Shown here: in pieces, positions 46,417 through 55,169 of the stretch
Numbering within the stretch: the first letter of the stretch is position 1
Layout: every line of letters starts with the position of its first letter
Translations under genes and position numbers: made by a program
The notes under the pieces: generated by a model
The model's database searches: none
The model's input: the letters and a program-made list of their open reading frames with translations, nothing else
What the model was told of the DNA's origin: nothing
Assembly (NCBI GenBank): GCA_025800125.1
Contig: JAOXSF010000093.1
Coordinates: forward strand, 1-58,769
Reading direction: 5' to 3'
Origin: Marinobacterium sp.
Lineage (GTDB): Bacteria > Pseudomonadota > Gammaproteobacteria > Pseudomonadales > Balneatricaceae
DNA length: 58,769 nt

Positions 46417-48216
46417 TCAGGCCTCCTGGACGGTAAATTCAGCTGATATAGCCAGCATAAAAGCGACAGTTTGTACCACCCACAGCGGGTTGTCGGCATA
46501 ATTACGGAAGGCATGCTTTATCTGTGTCTTGATGGGCAGTTCGGTTTTTCCGGTTAGCAGCAGGCTCATATGGTCAATCAGCTCATCGTGGCGTTCAGCA
46601 CGTGCCAGCGCCAGCTCAGTACTGAAATCTGCTGACAGTTTGTCTTCGCTGTTGGTGATCAGGCGGTCCGGGTCCAGCTCGGGAACGTTATAGACGCCTG
46701 CTTCTGCTGAGATCTGAGTACTTACAGCCGGGTAGTAATCACCGAAAAACCAGTAATAAAGCATATTGACGTAACCGATACCGGTAGCAGAGGTCATCAA
46801 TTCAAACTCTGGTGCTACCAGGCCTCGACGCTCCAGTGGCCCATGAGGTACAAAGTCGGGCTTGTAGAAATTGAAAACCGTGGGTGAAGAGAGTGGATGC
46901 TGCTGTAACTGTTGCTGAATATCATCACCAATCAGCCAGTAACGGCCAGAACGGTTCTGGACGTTAAATGCGCGCAGTAACTGAGTGGTGCGCAATAAAG
47001 GTGATTTCAGTTTCTGGGATTGCACCCGCTGGTCACCACTGCTCTTGTCGGGAGATGCAGAGTAGGATGATGCAGGGTAGGCAGAGGCAAATTCCAGTGT
47101 ACTTACCGGGTGTTTCAGTGGCCAGCTTAGAATCTCTCGTATGACGGCTTTCAGATCACCCCGTGGGCCAAATTTTGCTGCAACTGCTCGGATATACGCC
47201 GGTGAAGGGTTGGATGTGACCAGCTGGTTAATCAGGTGGCGGGCAATAAAAGGCGCTGTCGAGGGGTGTGCGACCAGGGCATTAATCGTGCTGCGTATCT
47301 CCTGTTCACCATTTTGGTTAGCTGGTAGCTGTATCCAGCCTTTCAGTAATTGTTTGGGCTGGCGGTCATGGTAGTTTTCGTCGACTACCATTGGCCTGGT
47401 CATATTGACAAAAGGCACCGTTTTATAGGTTTTATCAATACCATCTTCAAAGCTGACACTGTAGCCGTTATAGGAAGCATCCCAGAAACTGGTACTCCAT
47501 TCATACTGATAACTGTGTGCTTGCAGTCCAGTAAATACCCGTGCCAGTTGCTTTATATCGTTATTATCATAGGTTGGTACTGAATTACCGTTGCGATCTG
47601 TTTTATGGCTGCCATCCATGTTCAGTTCAAATAACCCGATGCTGAATAACTGCATGACTTCGCGGGCGTAGTTCTCGTCTGGATGTATGTTGTGTGATGG
47701 ATCTGCCTTGCGGTTATTCATATGTGACAGGTACACCCCCATACAGGGATGTATGGAAACCTGATACAGTAAGTCGGCATAACTACCAAAGGCATGGTTG
47801 TAAAGAAGGTCGTAAAAGCTCGCCATGCCGATAGCATCCAGCTCCAGCGCCGAGTTATCAGAGATTACCAGTACCTCACTCAGTGCCTGGGTAATACGCT
47901 GGCGTAGCAGATCATCTTCACTGGTCAGGCAGTGCTGCCACCAGGCCATATGAAAGTACCATTTATAGGGCAGTGCCGGGTTATTACCTTCGCCATTGAT
48001 CGCTGATTCACCATAACGGTTGACCAGGTCTTTGCGAAAATGTTGCCAGATACGACGGGTAGATGATTCAAAAAGGTTTGAATGATAAGCCGCTTTGCTC
48101 AGTTGTTTTTCCAGCCATGTTTCAATACCTGTTTCAGCAACCTGCTTGATAGTGGCGTAGTTAACCCCCAGCGTCGCCTGCATAAGAAAGCGGCTGGTAT
48201 TGTGTAGCGTATCCAT
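46417..48216 (-). CDS. DUF1800 family protein
   Basis: The 599-residue protein has the DUF1800 signature: SRFLMQATLGVNYATI at the start, REVMQLFSIGLFELN in the middle, LNPDRLI-like end, and ENYAREVMQLF preceded by HPDENY. It has no clear signal peptide, while its partner DUF1501 carries a Tat signal, so it may be exported by piggyback; this is inference. The two families occur as a pair in many marine bacteria. The length is typical. Confidence 0.92.
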   Translation of the reverse strand: MDTLHNTSRFLMQATLGVNYATIKQVAETGIETWLEKQLSKAAYHSNLFESSTRRIWQHFRKDLVNRYGESAINGEGNNPALPYKWYFHMAWWQHCLTSEDDLLRQRITQALSEVLVISDNSALELDAIGMASFYDLLYNHAFGSYADLLYQVSIHPCMGVYLSHMNNRKADPSHNIHPDENYAREVMQLFSIGLFELNMDGSHKTDRNGNSVPTYDNNDIKQLARVFTGLQAHSYQYEWSTSFWDASYNGYSVSFEDGIDKTYKTVPFVNMTRPMVVDENYHDRQPKQLLKGWIQLPANQNGEQEIRSTINALVAHPSTAPFIARHLINQLVTSNPSPAYIRAVAAKFGPRGDLKAVIREILSWPLKHPVSTLEFASAYPASSYSASPDKSSGDQRVQSQKLKSPLLRTTQLLRAFNVQNRSGRYWLIGDDIQQQLQQHPLSSPTVFNFYKPDFVPHGPLERRGLVAPEFELMTSATGIGYVNMLYYWFFGDYYPAVSTQISAEAGVYNVPELDPDRLITNSEDKLSADFSTELALARAERHDELIDHMSLLLTGKTELPIKTQIKHAFRNYADNPLWVVQTVAFMLAISAEFTVQEA

Positions 48217-48304
48217 AATATATCCTGCCTTTATATAAGGGGCGGGTTTGACACTGTTTTAATGATCGATTTGTATATTTTAGAGGCTGTTTAAAAACTG
48301 ATTG

Positions 48305-48481
48305 CTATGCCTGCCAGTAGAAACATGAAATGGCTACAGCCAGCCATAGTAATAATACTAGCCAGTAAGAAAAGGTTTCTTCAGATCGTTTAAACTCCCG
48401 GTGTAACCACACTCTGCCAGTGAAAAAGTCATAGATAACCCAGAGCAATAGAAAAATTCCCAGTATAAATGTTAATGACAT
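48305..48481 (-). CDS. Small two-helix membrane protein (58 residues)
   Basis: Reading the minus strand from ATG at 48481 gives MSLTFILGIFLLLWVIYDFF, then TGRVWLHREFKRSEET and FSYWLVLLLWLAVAISCFYW, ending at TAG (48305-48307). GGAG sits eight bases upstream of the ATG. Two membrane helices flank a short positively charged loop, typical of small inner-membrane proteins. It lies between the DUF1800 gene and the TetR gene on the same strand. The function is unknown. Confidence 0.75.
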   Translation of the reverse strand: MSLTFILGIFLLLWVIYDFFTGRVWLHREFKRSEETFSYWLVLLLWLAVAISCFYWQA

Positions 48482-48627
48482 AAAACGACTCCATTAATGA
48501 GTACTTGCTATTATTTGAGGATAGAAAAGAGAGGGGTTTATATAGCCTCTCTTCATCTTTTTCATATTCTTGGCAAGTGGTATTTGTTCATAAAACGGTA
48601 TTTGTCCGTAAAATAGTACTTAGCTGA

Positions 48628-49245
48628 TCAATGAAGTTTATTTTTTGATAATACTTCACCCGCAGGTTTCGCTAATGAACCAATCAGGCATTGCGCGGCC
48701 TGGTACGCAGGTTGCCGGTATTGCTGGTTCATTCCCAAAGGGGCAAGAGAGTCCAGATTGAAATAGATTGAGATCACACCGAAAGAGACAGTTTCCAGTT
48801 GTGCCGGGCTAGCCTCGGGGTGATCTCGCTGTAGTAGCATCACCATATCGTCGGTAAAGCGTTGCAGCCACTGTTGCATTCGCTGGCGTAACGCATCATC
48901 ACGGCCTGCCGCAAATATAAGTGACTCTATCACCAGAATATATTCTGCATCGCTGTAGCTTTCACAGAACAGCCCATCCAGCAATGGTGTAACCACGTTG
49001 TTGGCAGGCAGATAGTCGATAAATGCTGACCATTGAGCATCAGATTGCTCAAGTACCCGGTCAACCAGCAGTGAGACCAGTTCATCCCGGTTGCCGACAA
49101 AGTGCCGTACCAGGCTGCGTTTCAGGCCTGATTCCTCGGCAATTCGTTCCAGGGTACTACCTTCAATGCCATAACGCGCAACACAGCGGTAAAACGCTTG
49201 CAGGATCTCTTCAGTGCGTTCAGCTTTTTTGCTGGGACGTCCCAT
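48628..49245 (-). CDS. TetR family transcriptional regulator
   Basis: The 205-residue protein starts MGRPSKKAERTEEILQAFYRCVARYGIEGSTLERIAEESGLKRSLVRHFVGNRDEL, a standard TetR helix-turn-helix. The rest is a helical ligand-binding domain. GAGGTC lies upstream of 49245; the longer frame to 49413 runs through the operator region. It is divergent from the Rieske oxygenase gene, and two palindromes lie between them. It probably represses that gene and itself; the ligand is unknown. Confidence 0.92.
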   Translation of the reverse strand: MGRPSKKAERTEEILQAFYRCVARYGIEGSTLERIAEESGLKRSLVRHFVGNRDELVSLLVDRVLEQSDAQWSAFIDYLPANNVVTPLLDGLFCESYSDAEYILVIESLIFAAGRDDALRQRMQQWLQRFTDDMVMLLQRDHPEASPAQLETVSFGVISIYFNLDSLAPLGMNQQYRQPAYQAAQCLIGSLAKPAGEVLSKNKLH

Positions 49246-49265
49246 AGTGGGCTGACCTCGTTTGT

Positions 49266-49279
49266 TGTCATGTTTGACA
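49266..49279. promoter_or_regulatory. Candidate TetR operator 1 (TGTCA-N4-TGACA)
   Basis: TGTCATGTTTGACA is a perfect 5-bp dyad with a 4-bp spacer, 21-34 bases upstream of the TetR start. The same dyad recurs at 49303-49316. Confidence 0.65.
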
Positions 49280-49302
49280 GAATACTCTACCATTTCTTTT
49301 AT

Positions 49303-49316
49303 TGTCAAATATGACA
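49303..49316. promoter_or_regulatory. Candidate TetR operator 2 (TGTCA-N4-TGACA)
   Basis: TGTCAAATATGACA repeats the dyad of operator 1 with a centre-to-centre distance of 37 bases; a further half site ATGACA follows at 49327-49332. It is placed to control the Rieske gene, which starts at 49376. Confidence 0.65.
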
Positions 49317-49375
49317 AAAAACAAATATGACAAACACAAGAGTGACAGCGTCTGCATGTTCCGGTGGAGGTAAAG

Positions 49376-50590
49376 ATGAATGAGTCGTTAAAAGAGATGC
49401 CATTGCATGGCACATCATTGCTGGAGCATTATCAGCGCTCAGCACAGGCGGGAGTTGAACAGGCCCGCTGTTTACCTCTGGCGGTCTATAATGACCCTGC
49501 TGTTTATGTAGCGGAAGTAAGCCGTGTGTTTCATAACGACTGGGTGTTTGCTTGTGCAGAAGACCGATTGCTGGAGGTAGGTCAGTACTATGCAATGACG
49601 CTGGCAGGTGAACCGGTTGTGCTGATTCGTGGTAAAGATGGCGAGTTGCGCGCACTGTCCAATCTTTGCCGCCATCGTGGTACGCCGCTGCTGGATGAGG
49701 GCTATGGTAAGCTGGGGCGGAATATTGTTTGCCCCTACCACGCCTGGACGTTCAGTGATACAGGTGAATTCAAAGGCGCACCGATGACTGGAGAAATCAG
49801 CATAGATAAGGCGGAACACTGCCTGCCTCGCTTTGCTGTGGCCAGCTGGCATGGGCTGATATTTATCAATCTGGCAGCCGCTCCACAACCATTTAGCGAG
49901 AAAGTCGTTGGGCTTGCTCCTTATCTGACGGCCTTTGAATTATCCGCTTTTACCCATAGTTATCAGCTGAAGTCTGAGCACTGGCAGGCTAACTGGAAGC
50001 TGGCGGTCGAGAATGGCATTGAAAGTTACCACCTTTTCAAGGTGCATAAGGAAACGCTGGAAGCTGTTACACCAACCAGACAAGCGTACTACGTAGCAGG
50101 CGGTGCTGACTGGAGTTTAAGCGGCGGTAAAATGCAGGATAACCGCAGCAAGTTGGAAAAACTGCTAGGTAACAGTTGGCTCAGTGGTGGTTACCCGGAA
50201 GCGTATCAGCACTATCTGCTGATTTTCCTGCCACCTTCGTTTATTGGTGTGCTGACGTACGAGGGGCTGAACTGGATTCACATTTTACCGCAGGGGCCTG
50301 AACATTGCAGTGTAACCCCCGGAGGGCTGTTGCAGCATAAGCTCAGTGCCAGTGATCTGAAATCCGATGAAATTGCTTTTACTCATCAGTTTCTGCTGGA
50401 AGATCAGTTGATCTGTGAGCGGGTACAACGGGGCACCCACGCTAGAAAAGGACAGGGTGGCAAACTGGTCAGCATGGAAAAAATTCTGGTGGATTTTCGT
50501 CAGTACCTGGCTCGCCAGCTGTTTGGCGCTGTGCCTGACGCATGTCTGGAAACGGCTGAAGCTGCGCGCTTCAAAGGTGATAGAACCTGA
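49376..50590 (+). CDS. Rieske aromatic-ring-hydroxylating-type oxygenase, alpha subunit
   Basis: The 404-residue oxygenase starts at 49376 after GGAGG. The Rieske [2Fe-2S] ligands are C98, H100, C119 and H122 (CRHRG, CPYHAW), and the mononuclear iron site shows N213, E216, H219 and H224 in VENGIESYHLFKVH. The C-terminal SRPBCC domain is of the GbcA/CntA kind, enzymes that oxidise N-methyl or trimethylammonium compounds, but the substrate is not certain. No reductase gene is adjacent, so electrons would come from elsewhere. It is divergent from a TetR gene, with operator-like dyads between. Confidence 0.9.
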   Translation: MNESLKEMPLHGTSLLEHYQRSAQAGVEQARCLPLAVYNDPAVYVAEVSRVFHNDWVFACAEDRLLEVGQYYAMTLAGEPVVLIRGKDGELRALSNLCRHRGTPLLDEGYGKLGRNIVCPYHAWTFSDTGEFKGAPMTGEISIDKAEHCLPRFAVASWHGLIFINLAAAPQPFSEKVVGLAPYLTAFELSAFTHSYQLKSEHWQANWKLAVENGIESYHLFKVHKETLEAVTPTRQAYYVAGGADWSLSGGKMQDNRSKLEKLLGNSWLSGGYPEAYQHYLLIFLPPSFIGVLTYEGLNWIHILPQGPEHCSVTPGGLLQHKLSASDLKSDEIAFTHQFLLEDQLICERVQRGTHARKGQGGKLVSMEKILVDFRQYLARQLFGAVPDACLETAEAARFKGDRT

Positions 50591-50648
50591 AGACAGATAC
50601 CAGCCCTGGCACAGTTCAGGGCTGGTAATGAAGGGGAGTAGCGAGGGG

Positions 50649-50942
50649 TTACTTTAATTCCACTTCAATCAGCACAATGTCGACATCAGAGTCGTTCATA
50701 ACGTTGTGCTCTACCCCGGCATCGCGGTAGTAACAGTCACCGGTTTTCAGTTTTACGGGCTTCGGGCCATCGCCGGTATCAATCTGTAGCTCACAATCCT
50801 GTACTGGCACAATCACGTAGTCCCGCTCATGGCGATGCCAGCGGCTCTCACCACCGGCAGGGAACAGCAGGTGGTTGACGCAGGTACGCGGGTTGTCGAT
50901 CTGCTCGGTAATCACCAGCGGAGGGCGAGTGTCAGTTGTCAT
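50649..50942 (-). CDS. Small cupin-domain protein
   Basis: The 97-residue single cupin shows WHRHERDYVIVPV (two His metal ligands) and the second motif GDCYYRDAGVEHNVMN (His). AAGGA lies upstream of the ATG at 50942. It is convergent with the Rieske gene. Small cupins often act on, or sense, small metabolites; no substrate can be proposed. It could work with the oxygenase. Confidence 0.88.
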   Translation of the reverse strand: MTTDTRPPLVITEQIDNPRTCVNHLLFPAGGESRWHRHERDYVIVPVQDCELQIDTGDGPKPVKLKTGDCYYRDAGVEHNVMNDSDVDIVLIEVELK

Positions 50943-51139
50943 ACGTATATTCCTTATGGCCAGAGCCGGAACCACAGTCCCGGCTGACTTGATAGTGAAA
51001 GCATTGTGCCATAAAGCTTGATGAGGGAAGTTTGTAAGAGGCTAATGTTCAGATTGATATCTTTTAATGACACGCGACTGAATCGCAGAAAAGCATAGAG
51101 TAAGAAGTAAATAATGCGAAATTTTCACCATTTAAAGTA

Positions 51140-51167
51140 CAGCCAGAGCTTGTTCTAGCTCTGGCTG
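51140..51167 (-). terminator. Hairpin downstream of the 51224 gene
   Basis: CAGCCAGAGCT (51140-51150) and AGCTCTGGCTG (51157-51167) form a perfect 11-bp stem. On the minus strand it is followed by TACTTTAAA, a weak T-run. It probably ends the 51224-51667 transcript. Confidence 0.6.
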
Positions 51168-51223
51168 ATAATATATCAACTTGATGCTTGCTCAGTATGA
51201 ATGCCGGTTGGTAGTGATAAAAC

Positions 51224-51667
51224 TTATGGGCCGGTTACTTCACCTGTATATGCACCCACATGAATCACATTATGCAGGTTTGTAGTGAATGTATAGAATG
51301 GCTCTGTGCAGATATTTGGGGCACCACCTGGCCAACTTAACTGAATTGTGCCAATGAACTTATCGCCACCATTTGTTTCATGCAGGCGTTTTTGGGCCTT
51401 TTCAAAAGCAGCCTGAATATCTACTTCAATACTACCAGACGGAATCGGCCGGGTGCCTATTGTCGGAGCTACCTCTACTGGGCCTCCCAGCAGTCGCGTT
51501 TCAGGGCCTGGCCAGCTCCAGTTGCTGGTAAACTTCAGCCAGGCTTCATCTGTTGCTCTTGTCACCATTTCTTCTCGGCAGATGTCTTCTACCTTGAGAA
51601 AAACACTATTCTCAGAGAAATACTCTTCTGACATCGTTGGAACAGCTTTCCATGTTTCTTGTGACAT
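51224..51667 (-). CDS. Hypothetical protein, unknown function
   Basis: The 147-residue protein has AAGGG nine bases upstream and no signal peptide or membrane helix. The N-terminal half is acidic and helical (FSENSVFLKVEDICREEMVTRATDEAWLKF); a Pro/Gly-rich middle (WSWPGPETRLLGGPVEVAPT) and a beta-rich end (GTIQLSWPGGAPN, FYTFTTNLHNVIHVGAYTG) follow. I do not recognise a family. It stands alone. Confidence 0.7.
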   Translation of the reverse strand: MSQETWKAVPTMSEEYFSENSVFLKVEDICREEMVTRATDEAWLKFTSNWSWPGPETRLLGGPVEVAPTIGTRPIPSGSIEVDIQAAFEKAQKRLHETNGGDKFIGTIQLSWPGGAPNICTEPFYTFTTNLHNVIHVGAYTGEVTGP

Positions 51668-52033
51668 GACTAATTTCCCTTAATTACTCAATTTGCTGTA
51701 TTTTAAAGCTAATTGATTTTGATGGTGGATGCTCAGGTTATTAGTCTTTCGTCCTGTTTGCTATTACACGGTATTACACAATCAGATAGTTATTTCTAAT
51801 CATTCAGAATTTATTAATAACTGGGTGCACGGTATCTTTAAGAAAATAGTTAAACTGACGGGTTTTAACACTACCTATAGAATGGCGTTGTACCCTGCAT
51901 AGAGTTTGGGGCTATTACCCATACCTGCTGGGTGTGCAGGCTTGAGTTTTTGAAAGCCTGCACGATTCACGACCTGGTCGGCCTGTCGGTTGTTATGGAA
52001 ACTTGGGGATGACGCTTGTGCTTCGGTGCCAGG
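51668..52033. other. 366-bp AT-rich intergenic region with a hairpin
   Basis: GTGCAGGCTT (51934-51943) and AAGCCTGCAC (51954-51963) are a perfect 10-bp inverted repeat with a 10-base loop, ~70 bases beyond the cysteine hydrolase stop, probably its terminator. The AT-rich remainder should carry the promoter of the 51224 gene. No gene is seen. Confidence 0.5.
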
Positions 52034-52582
52034 TTAGCTTTCCAGGTAGCGCACCGTACTGGTTACCGTGGCATATGCAAAGCTCAGCGCTGACATATAA
52101 GCGGTATGCACCTGTTCTGCTGGCACCACCTTATCGCCAAATTCCAGATCACGGCATGCACAGGCGTCTTCGATTACCGTTACCTGGTAACCGAAATCAG
52201 CCGCGGCGCGAGTGGCTGCGTCAATACACATATGGCTCATGGCTCCGACAAACGTCAGATCAGTAACACCTCGTTGATCCAGCAGTGCTTTAAGGTCAGT
52301 GCCCAGAAAGGCATTAGCTTTATGCTTGAGCACCACCGGCTCGTCAGCAGCAGGTGTCAAATCTTTGTGAATCTCTGCACCAGTGCTGCCCGGCGCAAAG
52401 AAAGGTGCTTCGTCAGTCGGGAATTCATGGCGTACATGAATTACCGGAATGCCTTGACGGCGGGCGGCATCCAGCACCTGGCGGGCGTTAGCGGCCGCCT
52501 GACTGATGTTATGCAATGCCCACTTTCCGCCTGCGAAGTAATCGTTTTGCAGATCAATAATAACCAGCGCCTGTTTACTCAT
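52034..52582 (-). CDS. Isochorismatase-family cysteine hydrolase
   Basis: The 182-residue enzyme has the Asp-Lys-Cys triad of the family: D10 in VIIDLQNDYF, K86 in VLKHKANAF and C119 in AMSHMCIDAATR. Such hydrolases act on amides or vinyl ethers (nicotinamidase-like, isochorismatase-like); the substrate is unknown. It is divergent from the GlxA-type regulator, the common arrangement in which that regulator controls the hydrolase. The regulator is broken here, so expression may be altered. Confidence 0.92.
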   Translation of the reverse strand: MSKQALVIIDLQNDYFAGGKWALHNISQAAANARQVLDAARRQGIPVIHVRHEFPTDEAPFFAPGSTGAEIHKDLTPAADEPVVLKHKANAFLGTDLKALLDQRGVTDLTFVGAMSHMCIDAATRAAADFGYQVTVIEDACACRDLEFGDKVVPAEQVHTAYMSALSFAYATVTSTVRYLES

Positions 52583-52681
52583 GATAAGACTCCTGAAAGG
52601 TATGTCTGATTAAGTTGAGCCCATTGTAAAACCAGCAATGCTGCGCCAGGATTGGCAGATGTGACTTTTTTAGAGCCATAT

Positions 52682-53706
52682 ATGCCAAATTCAAAACTTC
52701 ACTGTGCTGATCTGTCACGCTGTAGCCCATCCCATCAGCAACCTGTTGCTGAACCGATCAGACTGGCAATACTGGCGTATCCTTCGGCGCAGAAATCAGC
52801 GGTCTATGGTCTGGTTGATCTGCTGGATACGGCAGATCGGCTATACCAGCAGGAGTACCGCTCAACTGCTCGCTTTTCTGTTGAGGTAATGACGGATATT
52901 GCAGCGGCACTACATGCTGAAAAGGGGCAGCCAGGTAACTATTCAGCGGTCATTCTGCCGCCCAGTCTGGACGGTTGTGCAACGGCCTGTGGCCCCCAGT
53001 ACAGTGATGGGTTGATCCGACTTCATCAGCAAGGGGTCGTGTTATGTTCTGTGTGTGCCGGTGCTTTTATGCTGGCCAGTAGTGGGTTACTGGAAGGGCG
53101 TCCAGCCACCACGCACTGGGCACTGGTAGAGCGCTTTCGTAGCGAGTACCCAGGGGTGAAGCTGGATGTCGATAAACTGATTATTGATGATGGCGATATT
53201 ATTACGGCGGGTGGTCTGATCTGGGCCTTAATCTGGTTGATCGTTATCTGGGTGCCAGTGCCATGCTGGCAACTGCTCGCTTTCTGCTGGTAGACCCCGG
53301 TGGTCGGGAACAACGCTTCTACAACGTGTTTTCGCCAACCTTGAACCATGGTGATGCAGCCATTCTGAAAGTACAGCACTGGCTACAGGGGAATTATCAG
53401 CAAGCGGTAACAGTCAGGCAGATGGGTGATATTGCAGGGCTGAGCGCTCGCACCTTTATCCGCCGCTTTCAGAAAGCCACAGAACTGAACCCGTCGGACT
53501 ATCTACAGCATCTGCGTGTTGGCCAGGCACGCACATTGATGGAGTCTTCAATCCTGTCGGTAGACGAGATCGCTTGGCGGGTTGGGTACAGTGACAGCAG
53601 CGCGTTCAGGCGCATCTTTCAGAAAATCATTGGCCTGACACCGCGTGCGTACAGGCAGCGCTTTTCGGCTGGCAACGGTAAGCCGGACGGCTCTACTAAC
53701 GGCTGA
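52682..53706 (+). pseudogene. GlxA-type (DJ-1/PfpI plus AraC HTH) regulator, frameshifted
   Basis: The first part (52682 to ~53220) encodes a DJ-1/PfpI-like domain (LAILAYPSAQKSAVYGLVDLLDTADRL, VVLCSVCAGAFMLASSGLLEGRPATTHW, DDGDIITAGG). The frame then shifts: GATCTGGGC at 53218 restarts DLGLNLVDRYLG in frame 1 and continues to 53706 with an AraC HTH (VRQMGDIAGLSARTFIRRFQKATELNPSDYL, DEIAWRVGYSDSSAFRRIFQKIIGLTPRAYRQRF). Relatives have about four or five more residues between GGL and DLG, so a short out-of-frame deletion is likely. The HTH part alone could still be made from an internal start, but the fused regulator is lost. The initiation site near 52682 is weak. Confidence 0.85.
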
Positions 53707-54343
53707 TCAGCAAATTCGCGCCAAACCCGGCCAGAAACAGCCCCAGCGTTATATCCAGCGCAGCTCTGGCGCGGTTAAAGAAAGCCTGAATCGGGCCGTG
53801 GGTCAGCATCAGCGCCACGCTGCAATACCAGAGCCCTGCTGTAACAGTTGGAATCATCACCAGTGCCAGATACACCCACAGCGGAGCCTGTTGTGGCACA
53901 AAGGTAACAAAAATACTGGCGTAAAAGGCCAACGACTTCGGGCTGGTCATACTGACCAGAAAGCCTTTGCCAATAAAGCGCAGAGAACTAACGCCACTAT
54001 TATGTAGTGCCGAGCCAGGGGGCTGGCTATCAATCTCTGTGTCAGTGGCAGGCTGACGCGCTGCCCGTACCATTTTGATACCAATCCAGATCAGATAAAG
54101 CCCGCCTGCAATACGTACCGCATCATATAACCAGCTGGCATGGGACAGAATCAGCCCGATACCCAGAATAGCCAGCGCACTCCAGCTGATGGAGGCCAGC
54201 GCCAGGCCCAGCCCGGTCATCACCCCCGCCTTACGGGAGACGCCCAGTGACGTTGAAGTCACCACCGCAAAGTTAGGGCCGGGGCTGACCACACTCAGCA
54301 TCATCACCCCGGTTAATGTCAGCAGCGAATTCAGGTATTCCAT
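53696..54343 (-). CDS. LysE/RhtB-family amino acid exporter
   Basis: The 215-residue protein has the LysE start (MLSVVSPGPNFAVVTSTSLGVSRKAGVMTGLGLALA) and six membrane helices. It should export amino acids or small metabolites. GGAGCC precedes the ATG. Its 3' end overlaps the end of the broken regulator by 11 bases (convergent). The substrate is unknown. Confidence 0.92.
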   Translation of the reverse strand: MEYLNSLLTLTGVMMLSVVSPGPNFAVVTSTSLGVSRKAGVMTGLGLALASISWSALAILGIGLILSHASWLYDAVRIAGGLYLIWIGIKMVRAARQPATDTEIDSQPPGSALHNSGVSSLRFIGKGFLVSMTSPKSLAFYASIFVTFVPQQAPLWVYLALVMIPTVTAGLWYCSVALMLTHGPIQAFFNRARAALDITLGLFLAGFGANLLISR

Positions 54344-55169
54344 GGTGGCTCCAGCAGGCAGGCGTCTAAAAAGCGGGGATCATACGCCTGCCAGGGCGTT
54401 ATTCAATATGCCGGGTGCGTTTTTGGTGAGTGCGCTTTCGTTTGTTGATTGGGTATCAAACTGTTGCTGTCAAGGCAGTGCTTTACGTAACGCAAATTCA
54501 AGCAGGGGGGCGATGTTTATTTATCCAGGCACCATCAAATTTCCTGCGGTCACTTCTGCACGGTTCAATCCCGCCAGCTGTACCGGCGTTATTGTTCAGG
54601 AAATTGTGATGGCCGGTGCCTGTCGAAAGTCGATGGGCTTGTCGATCAATCTGCTGTTGGTTTGAACTGGCTTGGCGCTTGGTCTGGCAATGAAACGCAG
54701 AACGCATCTCCCTGCGGATCGCTTCTGGAAATGGGCCAGGCCGGGGCATCAGAAATATCCGTTTTCTGTGTTTATATACAGTGAATTGCGAAAAATCTGG
54801 TTCGCCAGGAAAAAGAAGACTAAAGGCGTAGCCAGTTGCCGTGGCCTGGGCGGGGGGTATATGTTAAAAATCATATAGTTACAGTGAAGTTGCGAATTGT
54901 ATATCTGGCGCGTTTTCTCAGATATACGCGTTCTCGAATTGCCCAGGGAGAGGCGAGGTTAATGCCAGCTATATATCCAATTATATCAATCAGTTACACC
55001 TTTCCGCTGGCCTTATGGCTATCCGTGTAAACGCGCTGGCATCATATTAAGCTGTTAGCTCGCCCTCTCAGCGACAGCGTTAACCTCAAAGAAGTAAAAC
55101 TCATATACCTTCCTTAGATCGTGTAGAATCAATAGCTATCATATTCAGGCACAGCTTAAGTAGAACCAT
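54344..55169. other. 826-bp intergenic region between exporter and defence-like genes
   Basis: No gene is recognised. Minus-strand frames near 54498-54749 hold a fragment (LAGLNRAEVTAGNLMVPG followed by a stop, then LLEFALRKALP) that might be a decayed coding piece, but I cannot name it. Base composition turns AT-rich beyond ~54760, and a GCGTTAACC motif at 55077-55085 resembles an attC/attI right core with one mismatch, possibly the left boundary of the cassette-like block. Confidence 0.45.

Noticed and set aside
49305..49655. 116-codon minus frame opposite the Rieske gene
   Set aside because: Shadow of the Rieske gene; no family likeness.
54550..54590. tRNA-like GGTTCAATCCC sequence
   Set aside because: No acceptor, D or anticodon stems could be folded around it.
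55050..55090. A complete attC site upstream of the AAA ATPase
   Set aside because: Only one core-like motif (GCGTTAACC, one mismatch) and a stem shorter than any known attC; kept only as a possible boundary.
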